Assembly: GCF_014698735.1 (NCBI RefSeq)
Contig: NZ_JACJTQ010000001.1
Span: forward strand, 1 to 64,000
DNA: 64,000 nt
Reading direction: 5' to 3'
Source of the DNA: Anabaena catenula FACHB-362
Lineage (GTDB): Bacteria; Cyanobacteriota; Cyanobacteriia; Cyanobacteriales; Nostocaceae
The position numbers and the translations under genes were made by a program. Each line of letters starts with the position of its first letter. Position 1 is the stretch's first letter. A model generated the notes under the pieces. That model saw only the letters and a list, made by a program, of their open reading frames with translations. It had not been told where the DNA came from and did no database searches. This document shows, one piece after another, positions 9,517 through 18,347 of this stretch.

Positions 9517-10383
9517 TTAATCTTTAACCGCTGCTAACCAACCCTGTAAATCAGCCAAACTAGTAAAATCTAACAGTGCTTCGCTCAAATTTTCTAGCAC
9601 AGGTAATGGTAAAGCAGAAATTGAAGCGCGTATTTCGACCGATAATTCTCCAAACCGTTTAGTCAACTGTCGGATAACCAGATTAACTGTTGCTTGTTCT
9701 ACCCCTTCTTCCCGTCCTTCTTCCCGTCCTTCTTCTTTGATTTCCCGGTAAACTCGCGTTTCCTTGAGTGTAATTCCTAGCATAGATTCTACCTCCCTGC
9801 GGCTGAGTTGTTCAAACTTGTACACCATTATCGTCGTGATCATCTCTATTATGGCGCGACTTGATGGTGATGGTATTTCCTGATTAGTTCTTGTTAACAA
9901 ATACCTAGCTTCTTCTGGTGCTTGGCTTTCTTCTAAGGTAGTTAGTACCATCAATGCTACCCATACAGGTAATTGCCGAATATCTCCCAATTCATCTAAA
10001 TATATTCGATGTACTTGGTCACTGTTGAGAAATCCCCGATGAGGATAAATATCGCTTTGTTCTGTATTGCGAGATGGATAAATTATAACTGCCTGCCAAT
10101 CGCTAAATCTGGCACGGTTGCAGTAGAAATATAGTGCAGATTCGGCAAATACTCTTTCATAAAGTATTTCATCTTTCTGAAATTGTACCTCACAGAAATA
10201 TACAATTCCTGCACCTTCTGTTTCTGGTGGTAAAAATACGCCGTCAATTTCAAATTTGGGTTCTTTGACTGCTACGGAATCAAATCGGTAAGCATCTGCA
10301 TTTATTGGAGGATTTGTCAATAGTTCAAATAGCAGGGATGGGTATAGTTGGAATAATTTATAGAAGATTGAGTCTCGACGCAT
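9517..10383 (-). CDS. Rpn family/DUF2887 recombination-promoting nuclease-like protein
   Basis: 288 residues beginning MRRDSIFYKLFQLYPSLLFE, the usual opening of DUF2887 proteins, with the PD-(D/E)XK-like core FEIDGVFLPP and IVYFCEVQFQKD (D, E and Q of the fold) at about 45-75. The C-terminal part (about 238-285; RQLTKRFGELS, then LEALLDFTSLADLQGWL-like) matches the DUF4351 tail common in these proteins. Between them is an Arg/Glu-rich tract of EEGRE units encoded by short direct repeats. Relatives promote RecA-independent recombination in E. coli (RpnA); the role here is unknown and many copies per genome are typical in cyanobacteria. Confidence 0.85.
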   Translation of the reverse strand: MRRDSIFYKLFQLYPSLLFELLTNPPINADAYRFDSVAVKEPKFEIDGVFLPPETEGAGIVYFCEVQFQKDEILYERVFAESALYFYCNRARFSDWQAVIIYPSRNTEQSDIYPHRGFLNSDQVHRIYLDELGDIRQLPVWVALMVLTTLEESQAPEEARYLLTRTNQEIPSPSSRAIIEMITTIMVYKFEQLSRREVESMLGITLKETRVYREIKEEGREEGREEGVEQATVNLVIRQLTKRFGELSVEIRASISALPLPVLENLSEALLDFTSLADLQGWLAAVKD

Positions 10384-10515
10384 AAAGGATTTTATTTATT
10401 TTAAAATTCGTTGATATATTTAATCACACATCCCTTGAAAATTGGATTTTCTGTATATTATTTTCTCAGAACTTGCGTAAAGTAAATTGGAAAAGTCTTT
10501 ATGCAGCGATCTTTT

Positions 10516-11079
10516 CTATTTACCTCCAATCAAACGATTAAATTGAAGACCCTTAGGAGAGCTAATTTTTAGCATCCTTTCGGGACTGTCATGAGTAACC
10601 GTTTTTTCCTCACGCGTTGGTCTCTTATGAATGTTGATATTTCTGATAGTGACGAAGCGATAAACATAACTGTCAAGGAATGTCGGTTGCTCCCAAAACT
10701 CTTTGCCAATTTTCTGACAATAGGCGGCAAAACACTTTGCACCCTTAAGTTGCTCAATAATTTTCTTCTCTGTGGTTGTCGTTGTCTTCGCCTTCATCTC
10801 AATGCAGAGAATGACCTGTTGCGTGTCAGTATCGGCGATGATGACAAAATCGGCACGCTTACACTCACCTTTTGAGCCAATAAACACTGTATCTGGTGAC
10901 TTAAACTTATCTGCCTTGATGATAATGACATCATTATTATGGGGCATTCCATGAATTGTTATGAAACAGTCGGGGAGATCAGGCTCTATAAGCGTAACCA
11001 TATTTTTGCCATTTTTCTCTTCTAATGGAACTGTAGCATCTTCCTTAATCATCTGTTTGAGGATAGCGATATCAGACAT
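10516..11079 (-). CDS. PD-(D/E)XK nuclease-like partner of the adjacent AAA ATPase
   Basis: 187 residues without a known name. The centre has the layout of a PD-(D/E)XK nuclease core: KRADFVIIADTD (Asp), then VILCIEMKAK (E-x-K on a beta strand), then EQLKGAKCFAAYCQ (helix with Gln and Tyr). The start ATG (11079) shares its A with the TAA stop of the ATPase upstream (TAATG) and follows GAGG, so the two are translationally coupled. The nuclease call rests on motif spacing by eye; activity is inferred. The pairing resembles the many two-gene ATPase-plus-nuclease anti-phage systems, but I cannot assign it to a named one. Confidence 0.68.
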   Translation of the reverse strand: MSDIAILKQMIKEDATVPLEEKNGKNMVTLIEPDLPDCFITIHGMPHNNDVIIIKADKFKSPDTVFIGSKGECKRADFVIIADTDTQQVILCIEMKAKTTTTTEKKIIEQLKGAKCFAAYCQKIGKEFWEQPTFLDSYVYRFVTIRNINIHKRPTREEKTVTHDSPERMLKISSPKGLQFNRLIGGK

Positions 11080-12473
11080 TAATCCTCACCCCAAACAATT
11101 GCTTCCTGAATCCGATTCATTGTTTCAATAGTTTTATCAAAACTGCGGGCTTCAATACCCAATTCCGGGCTGATGTCGGCTGGTATCAGAGTTTGTCCTT
11201 TAGTTCTTTTTGTCTTTCCCCCTACTGTTGTTCCTGTTGTATATGCTTCTTCTGCAATGTAGACTTTAATTTTTTCAGAAGAAATCAGTTCTTCTTGACG
11301 ATAACCTTCTTGTTCAGCAATTCGCTGAAGATGAGGTTTATCATGATTTAGCATGATCAACGTATTCAGTTCTTTGATGATGTAATCACTGTGGGTAGTA
11401 ATAAAAACCTTAATACCCAATTTAACCAGTCGAGCAAAAAGCCGTGCAACGCGGCGCATTATTTCAGGGTGTAGGTTCAGTTCAGGTTCATCTACCATCA
11501 ACAAATCACCATATTGGGCTTCGTGTTTGAGGTAAAAGCCGATATCTAGTAAAGAACGCACGGCACTAGAACTTTCATCCATAGAAAGCTTAACCCGTTT
11601 ACCCTTTGGCTGATAATAAAGTTCATCATTGCGAGTTACTGTGTACTCACCTCCTATAATGTCAGCGAAATCTGCCAGTACATCGGGGTGGTTCTCAGCA
11701 ATGAAACTACTTTTTTTGACAATACTTTCAAGTTGCCGGATAAAATCTACATTTGTTTTTATTGGCAGGGCATAATCTCCATAATCTTTAAGTAGAAGTT
11801 CCATTCGATCAATATTTTGTCCAGCCTGACCTATTTCTTCAAACAAGCGATTGCGGTCAAAATTCAAGTCTTTACGAAAAATGGCTGCACCGGTTCGCTC
11901 ACTACTGGCGATGAAAGGGCGAGGGAAAAGCGGAGCGAAAATGATATCTTTGAGAGCGTCGCCAATAATGCGCTTAAGAATTTCGGTGGGTATTTTTACT
12001 TTCTCTTTCTCAATAAGCAAAGTTGCAACTAATTCTGTGCTTTCTTCACTTTTAGTAATAGAGAACAGTGATACTTCACCAGAGCCAATTTCCAGATCAA
12101 ATCTCTTTGATAAACGTATATTTTTTGTGTCCAGGCTTACTTGAAATTCTGATTCCTTGAATCGTTCAGCCGATGCAGCAAAAATCTTTGGTAATTCCTG
12201 GGTATATGCCTGACAACCTTGAGTCACAATCTGCTCAACCTGATTAACATATTCTTGTATATCAAGACGAATTACACCGTCAGCAAGCAGTTGCTCAATC
12301 TTGTCGTCGTTGATTTTAATCGAAAACATCTTGCGCCAAGTATATAAAAAGCCGAACAGCGCGTAAGTTGCGTAAGTTTTTCCAGTATTGTTGTATCCAC
12401 AAATGATCGTTAGGTCGCCAAGTGTGAATTCGGCTTGTTTTAAAGCACCAAGATTTTTGACTTTAATTTTCAT
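11079..12473 (-). CDS. AAA family (ABC/OLD-like) ATPase, first gene of a two-gene module
   Basis: 464 residues. Walker A GYNNTGKT lies near residues 25-32 after a typical SMC/ABC N-terminus (MKIKVKNLGALKQAEFTLGD). A signature-like LSMDESSSAVRSLLDIG, Walker B LLMVDEPELNLHP and H-loop VFITTHSDYIIKEL follow in the last third. The ~200 residues between are helical and probably form the inserted arm. This is the AAA_15/AAA_21 architecture of overcoming-lysogenization-type ATPases, but no TOPRIM domain is seen in the tail (after about 400). It is coupled to the downstream nuclease-like gene. A defence role is inferred from architecture and neighbours. Confidence 0.82.
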   Translation of the reverse strand: MKIKVKNLGALKQAEFTLGDLTIICGYNNTGKTYATYALFGFLYTWRKMFSIKINDDKIEQLLADGVIRLDIQEYVNQVEQIVTQGCQAYTQELPKIFAASAERFKESEFQVSLDTKNIRLSKRFDLEIGSGEVSLFSITKSEESTELVATLLIEKEKVKIPTEILKRIIGDALKDIIFAPLFPRPFIASSERTGAAIFRKDLNFDRNRLFEEIGQAGQNIDRMELLLKDYGDYALPIKTNVDFIRQLESIVKKSSFIAENHPDVLADFADIIGGEYTVTRNDELYYQPKGKRVKLSMDESSSAVRSLLDIGFYLKHEAQYGDLLMVDEPELNLHPEIMRRVARLFARLVKLGIKVFITTHSDYIIKELNTLIMLNHDKPHLQRIAEQEGYRQEELISSEKIKVYIAEEAYTTGTTVGGKTKRTKGQTLIPADISPELGIEARSFDKTIETMNRIQEAIVWGED

Positions 12474-12582
12474 TGGCTTATAAGTAATTTATCTACGTTA
12501 CAAAATGTAATTTTTAGCATTTGATTCCCTGATATACAGTATTTATTATAGTTAACATCTTAATAATCTGATTTTTATGCCC

Positions 12583-13194
12583 TTAAAATTTAATCCGGCG
12601 ATAAATTTCATTCATCGGAATTTCTACATTTAAACTATGCAGACGAACTGACTTTTGAATCTGATCATAAACTTGCAATTGCCAAAGATTATTATTTTGC
12701 TCTTCCTGTTTATAATAATGCTCAATATAAGGTTCAGTTTGACTGACAAGCACATATTCACAAAAGCTAGAAAGAGAGCGATATTTTCTAAATTTCTCTC
12801 CTCTGTCATAACCTTCCGTAGAAGGAGAAAGAACTTCAATAATCAGTAAAGGATTGAGAATTTCATCAGTACGATTGCCGTTAAATTCCGGTTCACCATT
12901 AATCACCAGAACATCTGCATAAGTTCCATGATTAAAATCAGGAATCCAAACCCGCAAATCACTATTATAAAAACGAAAATCAGTATCTCTGAGTAAAAAT
13001 CCCAAATAAATTAATATGTTACTAGCTATCGCACTATGAACTTCTGAACCTCCAGGCATAACAATAATTTCTCCATTACAATATTCATGGCGTTCTTCTG
13101 CGGTTTCCTCCATCGCTCGATACTCATCTGGAGTGAAGTCAGTTTTTGTCACCTCTTTTGTAAGGTTTGGCGGGTTGGTTTGAGAAATAACCAC
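12583..13194 (-). CDS. Uma2 family endonuclease-like protein (DUF820)
   Basis: 203 residues from GTG 13194, which has a perfect AGGAGG seven bases upstream; a longer hydrophobic N-terminal extension is in frame but has no such site. It shows the Uma2 pattern: FTPDEYRAMEETAEERHEYCNG, then HSAIASNI, YADVLVING (Asp), LLIIEVLSPSTEGYDRGEKF (E, S, D) and FCEYVLVSQ. The family has a PD-(D/E)XK fold and is present in dozens of copies in cyanobacteria; the biological role is not established. It stands between the AAA/nuclease pair and recG. Confidence 0.87.
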   Translation of the reverse strand: MVISQTNPPNLTKEVTKTDFTPDEYRAMEETAEERHEYCNGEIIVMPGGSEVHSAIASNILIYLGFLLRDTDFRFYNSDLRVWIPDFNHGTYADVLVINGEPEFNGNRTDEILNPLLIIEVLSPSTEGYDRGEKFRKYRSLSSFCEYVLVSQTEPYIEHYYKQEEQNNNLWQLQVYDQIQKSVRLHSLNVEIPMNEIYRRIKF

Positions 13195-13306
13195 AATCAC
13201 ACCTCCTAGAATGATTAGACCTAGAACGATTATCACCTAGATAGAAAAAATTAACCCAACAGAAAGGCGATCTCTAATCCAAAAAAAGCCAATATCATCA
13301 ATATTT

Positions 13307-15796
13307 TTACGTTAAAATCGCTCCACCCATTAACCGCGCATACCTATACTTCAACTCATCCTGCATCAACGGCCAACGCTCTAAATCCACATCCATATCA
13401 ATCACTTTCTCTGCTGCTTGTCGCGCTAACAGCAAAACTTCCTCATCTTCCACCAAACTAGCTAAAGTAAAATCTGCTACACCTGATTGACGAGTTCCCA
13501 TCACTTCTCCAGGCCCCCGAAAACGCATATCCATTTCCGAGATAAAAAACCCATCCTGAGACTGTTCCAACACCTTCAACCGTTGTTGAGCATCAGGACT
13601 TCTCGAACTGCTCATTAATAAACAATAAGACTGCGCTGCACCCCGTCCAACACGTCCCCGTAATTGGTGTAGTTGCGATAAACCAAATCTTTCCGCGTGT
13701 TCAATTAGCATCACCGTAGCATTAGGAACGTCTACACCGACTTCAACCACAGTAGTAGAAACTAAAATCTGCGTTTCATTATCGCGGAATTTGGTAATAG
13801 CTTCGTCTTTCTCTGCTGAATTCATGCGACCATGTAATAACCCAACTTGAAAGTCAGGAAAAATGCTTTCTTTTAACTTTTGATGTTCATCTACAGCAGA
13901 ACGTAAATCTAATTTTTCTGATTCTTCCACCAACGGTAAAACCACATATATTTGTCTACCTTGGGCAACTTCTCGGCGCATCAAATCATAAGCTTGAGGT
14001 CGTTGTTGACCACTTAATAAAGTAGTTTTAATTTGTTGTCTTCCCGGTGGTAATTCATCAATTTGACTGACATCTAAATCTCCATGTACAGTTAACGCCA
14101 ACGTCCGAGGAATGGGAGTTGCCGTCATTGTTAATACATGAGGTTGTTCGCCTTTTTGTTGTAACTTTGCTCGTTGTTCTACCCCAAAACGATGCTGTTC
14201 ATCAATGACAACTAAACCTAAACGTTGAAAATTGACTTTATCTTGAATTAAGGCATGAGTTCCCACTAACAAAGGTAATTCACCTGTTTCTAATTGAGAG
14301 TGAATTTCTCGTCTTTTTGCTATTTTTGTCGAACCTGTTAATAATTCTACGGGCAAATGTAGCAAGTTAAACCAACTAACTAATTTGCGATAATGTTGTT
14401 CTGCTAATACTTCCGTCGGAGCCATTAACGCCGCTTGATAACCTGATTGAATTGCTGCCACAATAGCCACAACCGCAACCACTGTTTTACCTGAACCTAC
14501 ATCACCCTGTACTAACCGATTCATGGGTGTAGATTTTTGCAAGTCGTTGAGAATATCGTTGATAACTCTTTGCTGTGCGCCGGTAAGTTGAAAAGGAAGA
14601 ATTTTGTGGAAATTTTCTAATAGTTGTCCTTTGGGGGCAAGAATGGCGCTGGTTTGAATTTCTTTAGCTTTTTTCTGACGTTGCAGTAAACCCAGTTGCA
14701 GATAGAAAAATTCATCAAATACTAAGCGGCGACGGGCTATTCTTAAAGCATCGCTATCTTCAGGGAAATGAATATTAGCGATCGCATCCTTCAATTCCAT
14801 CAAACCATACTTTTCCCGCAAACCACCAGGTAAGGGGTCTTTCAAATTAACCGCAGCAGGTAAAGCCGTAATCACCGCTTGACGTACCGTATTCGCCACC
14901 ACTCCTTCAGTCAAAGCATAAATCGGCACAACCCGCCCAATAGTCAGGGAATCAATGGTATCCCCTGGATTTGCCAAAACCTCTAATTCTGGGTTATCCA
15001 GCGTTAACCCATATTTACCTCCCTTTACCAACCCACAAGCCGCAATTACACTACCTACCGGATAGCGGCGTTTTAAACCTTCTTGCCAACCACGACTGCT
15101 AAAACGCGCCCCTGCATAAAAACGGCTAACTTTAATTTGACCTGTATTATCTTTAAGGATTAATTCTAAAATTGATAATTTCTTATTTTTAGGGCTAGTA
15201 AAAAAATTGCACCGTTTTACCGTCGCTATTATCGTTACTGTTTCACCCCCCTGCAACTCTTGAATATTCACTTGACGCGCATAATCAATATGGTCACGGG
15301 GATAGTAAAACAATAAATCACGCACAGTATGTAAATCCAACCGCCCTAAATTTTCAGCATTTTTGATGCCTATTTCTGGCAATTCACTGAGTTTTTGCTC
15401 AATTTTTGGAGCTAATCGCCGACTCACTTCGGCCACAATTGGGGTTGTGAGATTTATGGTTTTACTTGGATATATTCTCCCCTGCTCCTCTGCTCCCCTC
15501 CTTCCCTGCTCCCGCTCCTCCAGTTCTTGCTGTAGTTGGTAGAGATATCTTCGGACTTCGGCAATTAAGTGTTGTCTTGCTTCCACTCCCAAATTTGGAT
15601 AACTGGCAAATTGCATCGCTATTTCGTGCCAGCGAGAGCGTTCTTTGGGGGGCAAAGCTTGGGGGAATTTCCCAAAAGTCAAACTCAGAAATTCACTGAA
15701 GCGGTATTGCTTACCCACCAAATCCACAAAGCGATATTCAGCCTCTACCGCCAAGGCTTTATGCAATCTTATCCAATCGGGTGTGTCATTAGTCAT
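13307..15796 (-). CDS. recG: ATP-dependent DNA helicase RecG
   Basis: 829 residues. RecG remodels stalled replication forks and Holliday junctions. An N-terminal extension of roughly 130 residues, usual in cyanobacteria, precedes the wedge/OB domain (GIKNAENLGRLDLHTVRDLL and the YYPRDHIDY motif). Helicase motifs follow: Walker A GDVGSGKT, TGSTK, DEQH box VVIDEQHRFG, TATPIPRTLAL, LHGRM, and motif VI QLHQLRGRVGRG. The C-terminal FRGPGEVMGTRQSG is diagnostic. The ATG (15796) lies inside a nine-copy heptamer array and has no Shine-Dalgarno sequence; it is the only ATG in frame within the array. Another small repeat-like stretch near residue 100 codes for QRRGAEEQG. Confidence 0.97.
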   Translation of the reverse strand: MTNDTPDWIRLHKALAVEAEYRFVDLVGKQYRFSEFLSLTFGKFPQALPPKERSRWHEIAMQFASYPNLGVEARQHLIAEVRRYLYQLQQELEEREQGRRGAEEQGRIYPSKTINLTTPIVAEVSRRLAPKIEQKLSELPEIGIKNAENLGRLDLHTVRDLLFYYPRDHIDYARQVNIQELQGGETVTIIATVKRCNFFTSPKNKKLSILELILKDNTGQIKVSRFYAGARFSSRGWQEGLKRRYPVGSVIAACGLVKGGKYGLTLDNPELEVLANPGDTIDSLTIGRVVPIYALTEGVVANTVRQAVITALPAAVNLKDPLPGGLREKYGLMELKDAIANIHFPEDSDALRIARRRLVFDEFFYLQLGLLQRQKKAKEIQTSAILAPKGQLLENFHKILPFQLTGAQQRVINDILNDLQKSTPMNRLVQGDVGSGKTVVAVVAIVAAIQSGYQAALMAPTEVLAEQHYRKLVSWFNLLHLPVELLTGSTKIAKRREIHSQLETGELPLLVGTHALIQDKVNFQRLGLVVIDEQHRFGVEQRAKLQQKGEQPHVLTMTATPIPRTLALTVHGDLDVSQIDELPPGRQQIKTTLLSGQQRPQAYDLMRREVAQGRQIYVVLPLVEESEKLDLRSAVDEHQKLKESIFPDFQVGLLHGRMNSAEKDEAITKFRDNETQILVSTTVVEVGVDVPNATVMLIEHAERFGLSQLHQLRGRVGRGAAQSYCLLMSSSRSPDAQQRLKVLEQSQDGFFISEMDMRFRGPGEVMGTRQSGVADFTLASLVEDEEVLLLARQAAEKVIDMDVDLERWPLMQDELKYRYARLMGGAILT

Positions 15797-15854
15797 TGGT
15801 CTTTGGTCATTGGTCTTTGGTCATTGGTCATTGGTCTTTGGTCTTTGGTCATTA
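15792..15854. repeat. Heptamer tandem repeat GTCATTG/GTCTTTG, nine copies, covering the recG leader
   Basis: Nine consecutive heptamers alternate irregularly between GTCATTG and GTCTTTG, ending in GTCATTA. The first copy contains the recG start codon on the minus strand. The sequence class is the same as at 7501. Confidence 0.95.
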
Positions 15855-15880
15855 AAGTTAATTGATTTTTATCTACACTC

Positions 15881-15908
15881 AGTACTCAGTACTCGGTACT
15901 CGGTACTC
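15881..15908. repeat. Heptamer tandem repeat AGTACTC/GGTACTC, four copies
   Basis: Two copies of AGTACTC followed by two of GGTACTC. The array touches the stop codon of the minus-strand hypothetical gene that ends at 15908. Confidence 0.9.
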
Positions 15909-16744
15909 TATTCAAACCAACTAGCACGCCATGCAGCTTCAGCTTCAGAAATTTTGAGTTCTCGCTGCTTCTTTTGATAATCTCGTCCTAGCTTGTTGAG
16001 GTTTACCAAAATATTCCGAATTTGCTTGCGCCCTGACAAAAGTGTGGTATCAGCAAATTCAATTTCGCCTAGTCGCAAGTTAATAGTTATGATCTGCGTC
16101 AGGCTAGAATCTTCTGATTCTTGATCATTGCTAATTTCAATTACTATGTTCAATAAATTCGGTGGCCCTGGCATAACCTCCGCAGACGCTTCAGAGGCCG
16201 CTGCTGCCGCTGCTAAAATTGGTTCTGGTAATTTTTTGGGTAAAATCCCAGCTTTTTGGAGCAAAAAATTAGCATCATGGGAAACTTTTTTTAGTGTTTC
16301 CACAATCGCTTCCTCTAAATCTTGCTGCCATTCTGCCAATTCTATCGGGTTAGATGGATCTAAGTATTTGGGATTTTGGGTTTTGGATTTTGGATTGTTA
16401 TCACTCTCGTTAACTTCCTCAACTTCCTCAACTTCCTCAACTTTCTCAACTTCCTCAACTTCTTCACCGTGAAGATAATTGAGCAACTGTACAGCAGCTT
16501 TTTGACCTAATTTGCGGATGCCTTGTTGCAATTGCTGCCGCTGATTCAGTGACAACCTCAGAAAGTTTTCCGCATATCCCTGAGTACAGAGGTGGTAACT
16601 TGCCAAAATCAACTGTTTCTGTAAGGCTGCTCCTAAAATAGTTAAATAACTGACATAAGCACTGTGAAGTTCTCTAGCGATCGCACTAATCGCCTCTTTC
16701 TGCATTGCAATATCCCGCTCTATTCGCTCAATTGCTCTGGCCAT
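15908..16744 (-). CDS. Conserved cyanobacterial helical protein with repeat-encoded acidic linker
   Basis: 278 residues, no known family. The N-terminal ~90 residues are helical (MARAIERIERDIAMQKEAIS). Residues about 93-110 are an EEV-repeat linker encoded by six 9-bp repeats, then a QNPKSKT-like stretch encoded by heptamers. The C-terminal domain begins near 130 (ELAEWQQDLEEAIVETLKK), contains an Ala-rich turn, a beta-containing part (NIVIEISND, IITINLRLGEIEFADTTLL) and a basic helical tail ending WRASWFE. No membrane segment or signal peptide. It lies upstream of recG on the same strand, 112 bp away. Confidence 0.75.
   Translation of the reverse strand: MARAIERIERDIAMQKEAISAIARELHSAYVSYLTILGAALQKQLILASYHLCTQGYAENFLRLSLNQRQQLQQGIRKLGQKAAVQLLNYLHGEEVEEVEKVEEVEEVEEVNESDNNPKSKTQNPKYLDPSNPIELAEWQQDLEEAIVETLKKVSHDANFLLQKAGILPKKLPEPILAAAAAASEASAEVMPGPPNLLNIVIEISNDQESEDSSLTQIITINLRLGEIEFADTTLLSGRKQIRNILVNLNKLGRDYQKKQRELKISEAEAAWRASWFE
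16372..16396. repeat. In-frame heptamer repeat GATTTTG inside a coding region
   Basis: GATTTTG, GGTTTTG, GATTTTG and a partial copy, within the gene 15908-16744. The same heptamer is found between genes at 33003. Here it codes for part of the variable linker, which suggests that an intergenic-type repeat was captured in frame. Confidence 0.8.
16412..16465. repeat. Nine-base tandem repeat AACTTCCTC, six copies, coding an EEV tract
   Basis: Six 9-bp units (two with one substitution) in frame with the minus-strand gene, each adding Glu-Glu-Val (one Glu-Lys-Val). Length variation would not shift the frame. Confidence 0.95.
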
Positions 16745-16814
16745 ATCTTCTCGTTATTTTCCATCTGAACCTTATTATGGTACAAATGTACGACATTTGG
16801 GGCAAATGATTATT

Positions 16815-16904
16815 TATAGCAGTCAGCAGTCAGCTTTTTCAAACTCTTGTCTGACAAAGATTCCAGAATTTAAGATTGTCCTCAGCTACCTGGCAACTGC
16901 TATA
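16815..16904. mobile_element. 90-bp MITE-like element with TATAGCAGT ends
   Basis: TATAGCAGT at 16815-16823 is exactly inverted as ACTGCTATA at 16896-16904. With flanking bases the match is about 12 of 13. The interior carries no frame. The size and ends fit the small non-autonomous elements common in Nostocales. No target duplication is evident. Confidence 0.5.
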
Positions 16905-17044
16905 GATAATTAAAAATTATAGATTATGTCAAGTCCGGCTAATTGCTTATCAAAAAAGCTCTCCGCGTCTGTGCGCGGTTCCCTCATGCTAAGTTTTCAA
17001 CCGGACACCATATTACCTCGATTGTACTGAATGCCAATAAAATA

Positions 17045-17070
17045 CAGGCCAGCAAAGCTTGCTAGACCTG
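17045..17070 (-). terminator. Probable rho-independent terminator of the rpsB-tsf operon
   Basis: On the minus strand an imperfect hairpin (CAGGTC...GGCCTG with an inner AGCAA/TTGCT stem) is followed by TATTTTATT. It lies about 190 bp beyond the tsf stop codon. The T-tract is interrupted, so confidence is moderate. Confidence 0.5.
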
Positions 17071-17226
17071 TTATTTAACGGCTAACAGCCAACAGTTATC
17101 AGTTTCATTGCTGGGCAAAAACCATACCATAAAGCCTCAGGACTGTCTACTGTGTAGTGATTTAAGTATTTATCAGTCATAAGTCCATAATCAATAGTCA
17201 CTAGTTAATTATATATTTTTAACAAC

Positions 17227-17254
17227 TGACTACTGACCATTGACTAATGACTAA
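17227..17254. repeat. Heptamer tandem repeat TGACTAA-type, four copies, next to the tsf stop
   Basis: TGACTAC, TGACCAT, TGACTAA, TGACTAA in a row, directly beyond the tsf stop codon. Similar to the arrays at 7501 and 15792 read in the other orientation. Confidence 0.8.
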
Positions 17255-17255
17255 A

Positions 17256-18197
17256 TTACTTAACGCCCATTTGAGCAGCGACTTCCTCAGCAAAGCTAAT
17301 TTCGTTCTTTTCAATGCCTTCGCCTAGGACATAACGCACAAAGCGATTGACTTGAACTTCTTCACCTATTTTAGATTTAACTTGTTTCACCAAGTCTTCT
17401 ACCGAGATACTTTGATCACGAATGTAAGGTTGATCCAGCAAAGTCATTTCTTTAAGGCGTTTGTCAATTCGTCCTTGAACAATCTTTTCTTTGATGTTCT
17501 CTGGCTTATTGGCTAAGTCATCCTTGCCCATTTCGATCTCTTTTTCTTTTTTGGCAAGTTCGGCAGGAATTTGATCTATGCTGACATACTCGACATTAGG
17601 ACAAGCCGCAACTTGCATAGCTGCGTTTTTAGCCAAGTTTTGGAATTCTTCATTACTGGATGCTTCCTTGGTTTGGGTGTTCAGTTGAACCAAAACACCA
17701 ACTCGGCCACCAGTGTGAATGTAGCTATCTACTACTCCTGGTGTGTCACCAAGATCAAAATTGACAAAGCGCCGCACCTGAATATTTTCTCCCAGGGTAG
17801 CAATAACTTGCTTAATGGCTTCGTCTACGGTAACGTTGGCATCTTCAACATAGGGTTGAGCTAGTAAAGACTCCACACTATCAGCAGTTGCGGCTTGCTT
17901 GGCTAGGCTCTTAACTAAAGCTTTAAAAGCATCGTTACGGGCAACAAAGTCTGTTTGACAGTTGACTTCTATCAGTACACCCACCTGGCCACCTGGCTGA
18001 ATGTAGGTGTCTACTAGACCTTCTGCCGCAATGCGATCGCTTTTTTTACCCGCAGAAGCGATGCCTTTTTGCCGCAACCAATCCCCGGCTTTTTCTATGT
18101 CGCCATCAGTTTCTTTCAGCGCTTTTTTGCAGTCCATCATGCCGGCACCAGTTTTTTGGCGTAGCTCTTGGACGAGTTTTGCAGATATTTCCGCCAT
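17256..18197 (-). CDS. tsf: Translation elongation factor Ts
   Basis: 313 residues. EF-Ts recycles EF-Tu by exchanging GDP for GTP. The N-terminal UBA-like module [20 protein letters not shown] with [10 protein letters not shown] and the following [11 protein letters not shown] are diagnostic. Two repeated core halves follow ([12 protein letters not shown] and [13 protein letters not shown]). The 313-residue length, longer than in E. coli, is usual for cyanobacteria. It lies 150 bp downstream of rpsB on the same strand, the classic rpsB-tsf order. Confidence 0.97.
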   Translation of the reverse strand: MAEISAKLVQELRQKTGAGMMDCKKALKETDGDIEKAGDWLRQKGIASAGKKSDRIAAEGLVDTYIQPGGQVGVLIEVNCQTDFVARNDAFKALVKSLAKQAATADSVESLLAQPYVEDANVTVDEAIKQVIATLGENIQVRRFVNFDLGDTPGVVDSYIHTGGRVGVLVQLNTQTKEASSNEEFQNLAKNAAMQVAACPNVEYVSIDQIPAELAKKEKEIEMGKDDLANKPENIKEKIVQGRIDKRLKEMTLLDQPYIRDQSISVEDLVKQVKSKIGEEVQVNRFVRYVLGEGIEKNEISFAEEVAAQMGVK

Positions 18198-18347
18198 GTT
18201 GCCTCAATTCCTAACTTGACAAGAAGATTTGTAATCGCTCACGGTGTTGAGTATTTCTATCTTACTCACGACAATACAAAGTATGAGCCATGAATTATGA
18301 ATTATGAAGGATGAAATCAGTTTTTTCATCCTGCATCCTTTCTTGAC

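Larger units (their letters stand above)
16745..17255. other. Intergenic region between tsf and the helical protein gene
   Basis: About 510 bp without a supported gene. It holds a MITE-like element (16815-16904), a stretch of common cyanobacterial dispersed repeat (about 16955-17005), a terminator-like hairpin (17045-17070) and a heptamer array against the tsf stop codon (17227-17254). Confidence 0.7.
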
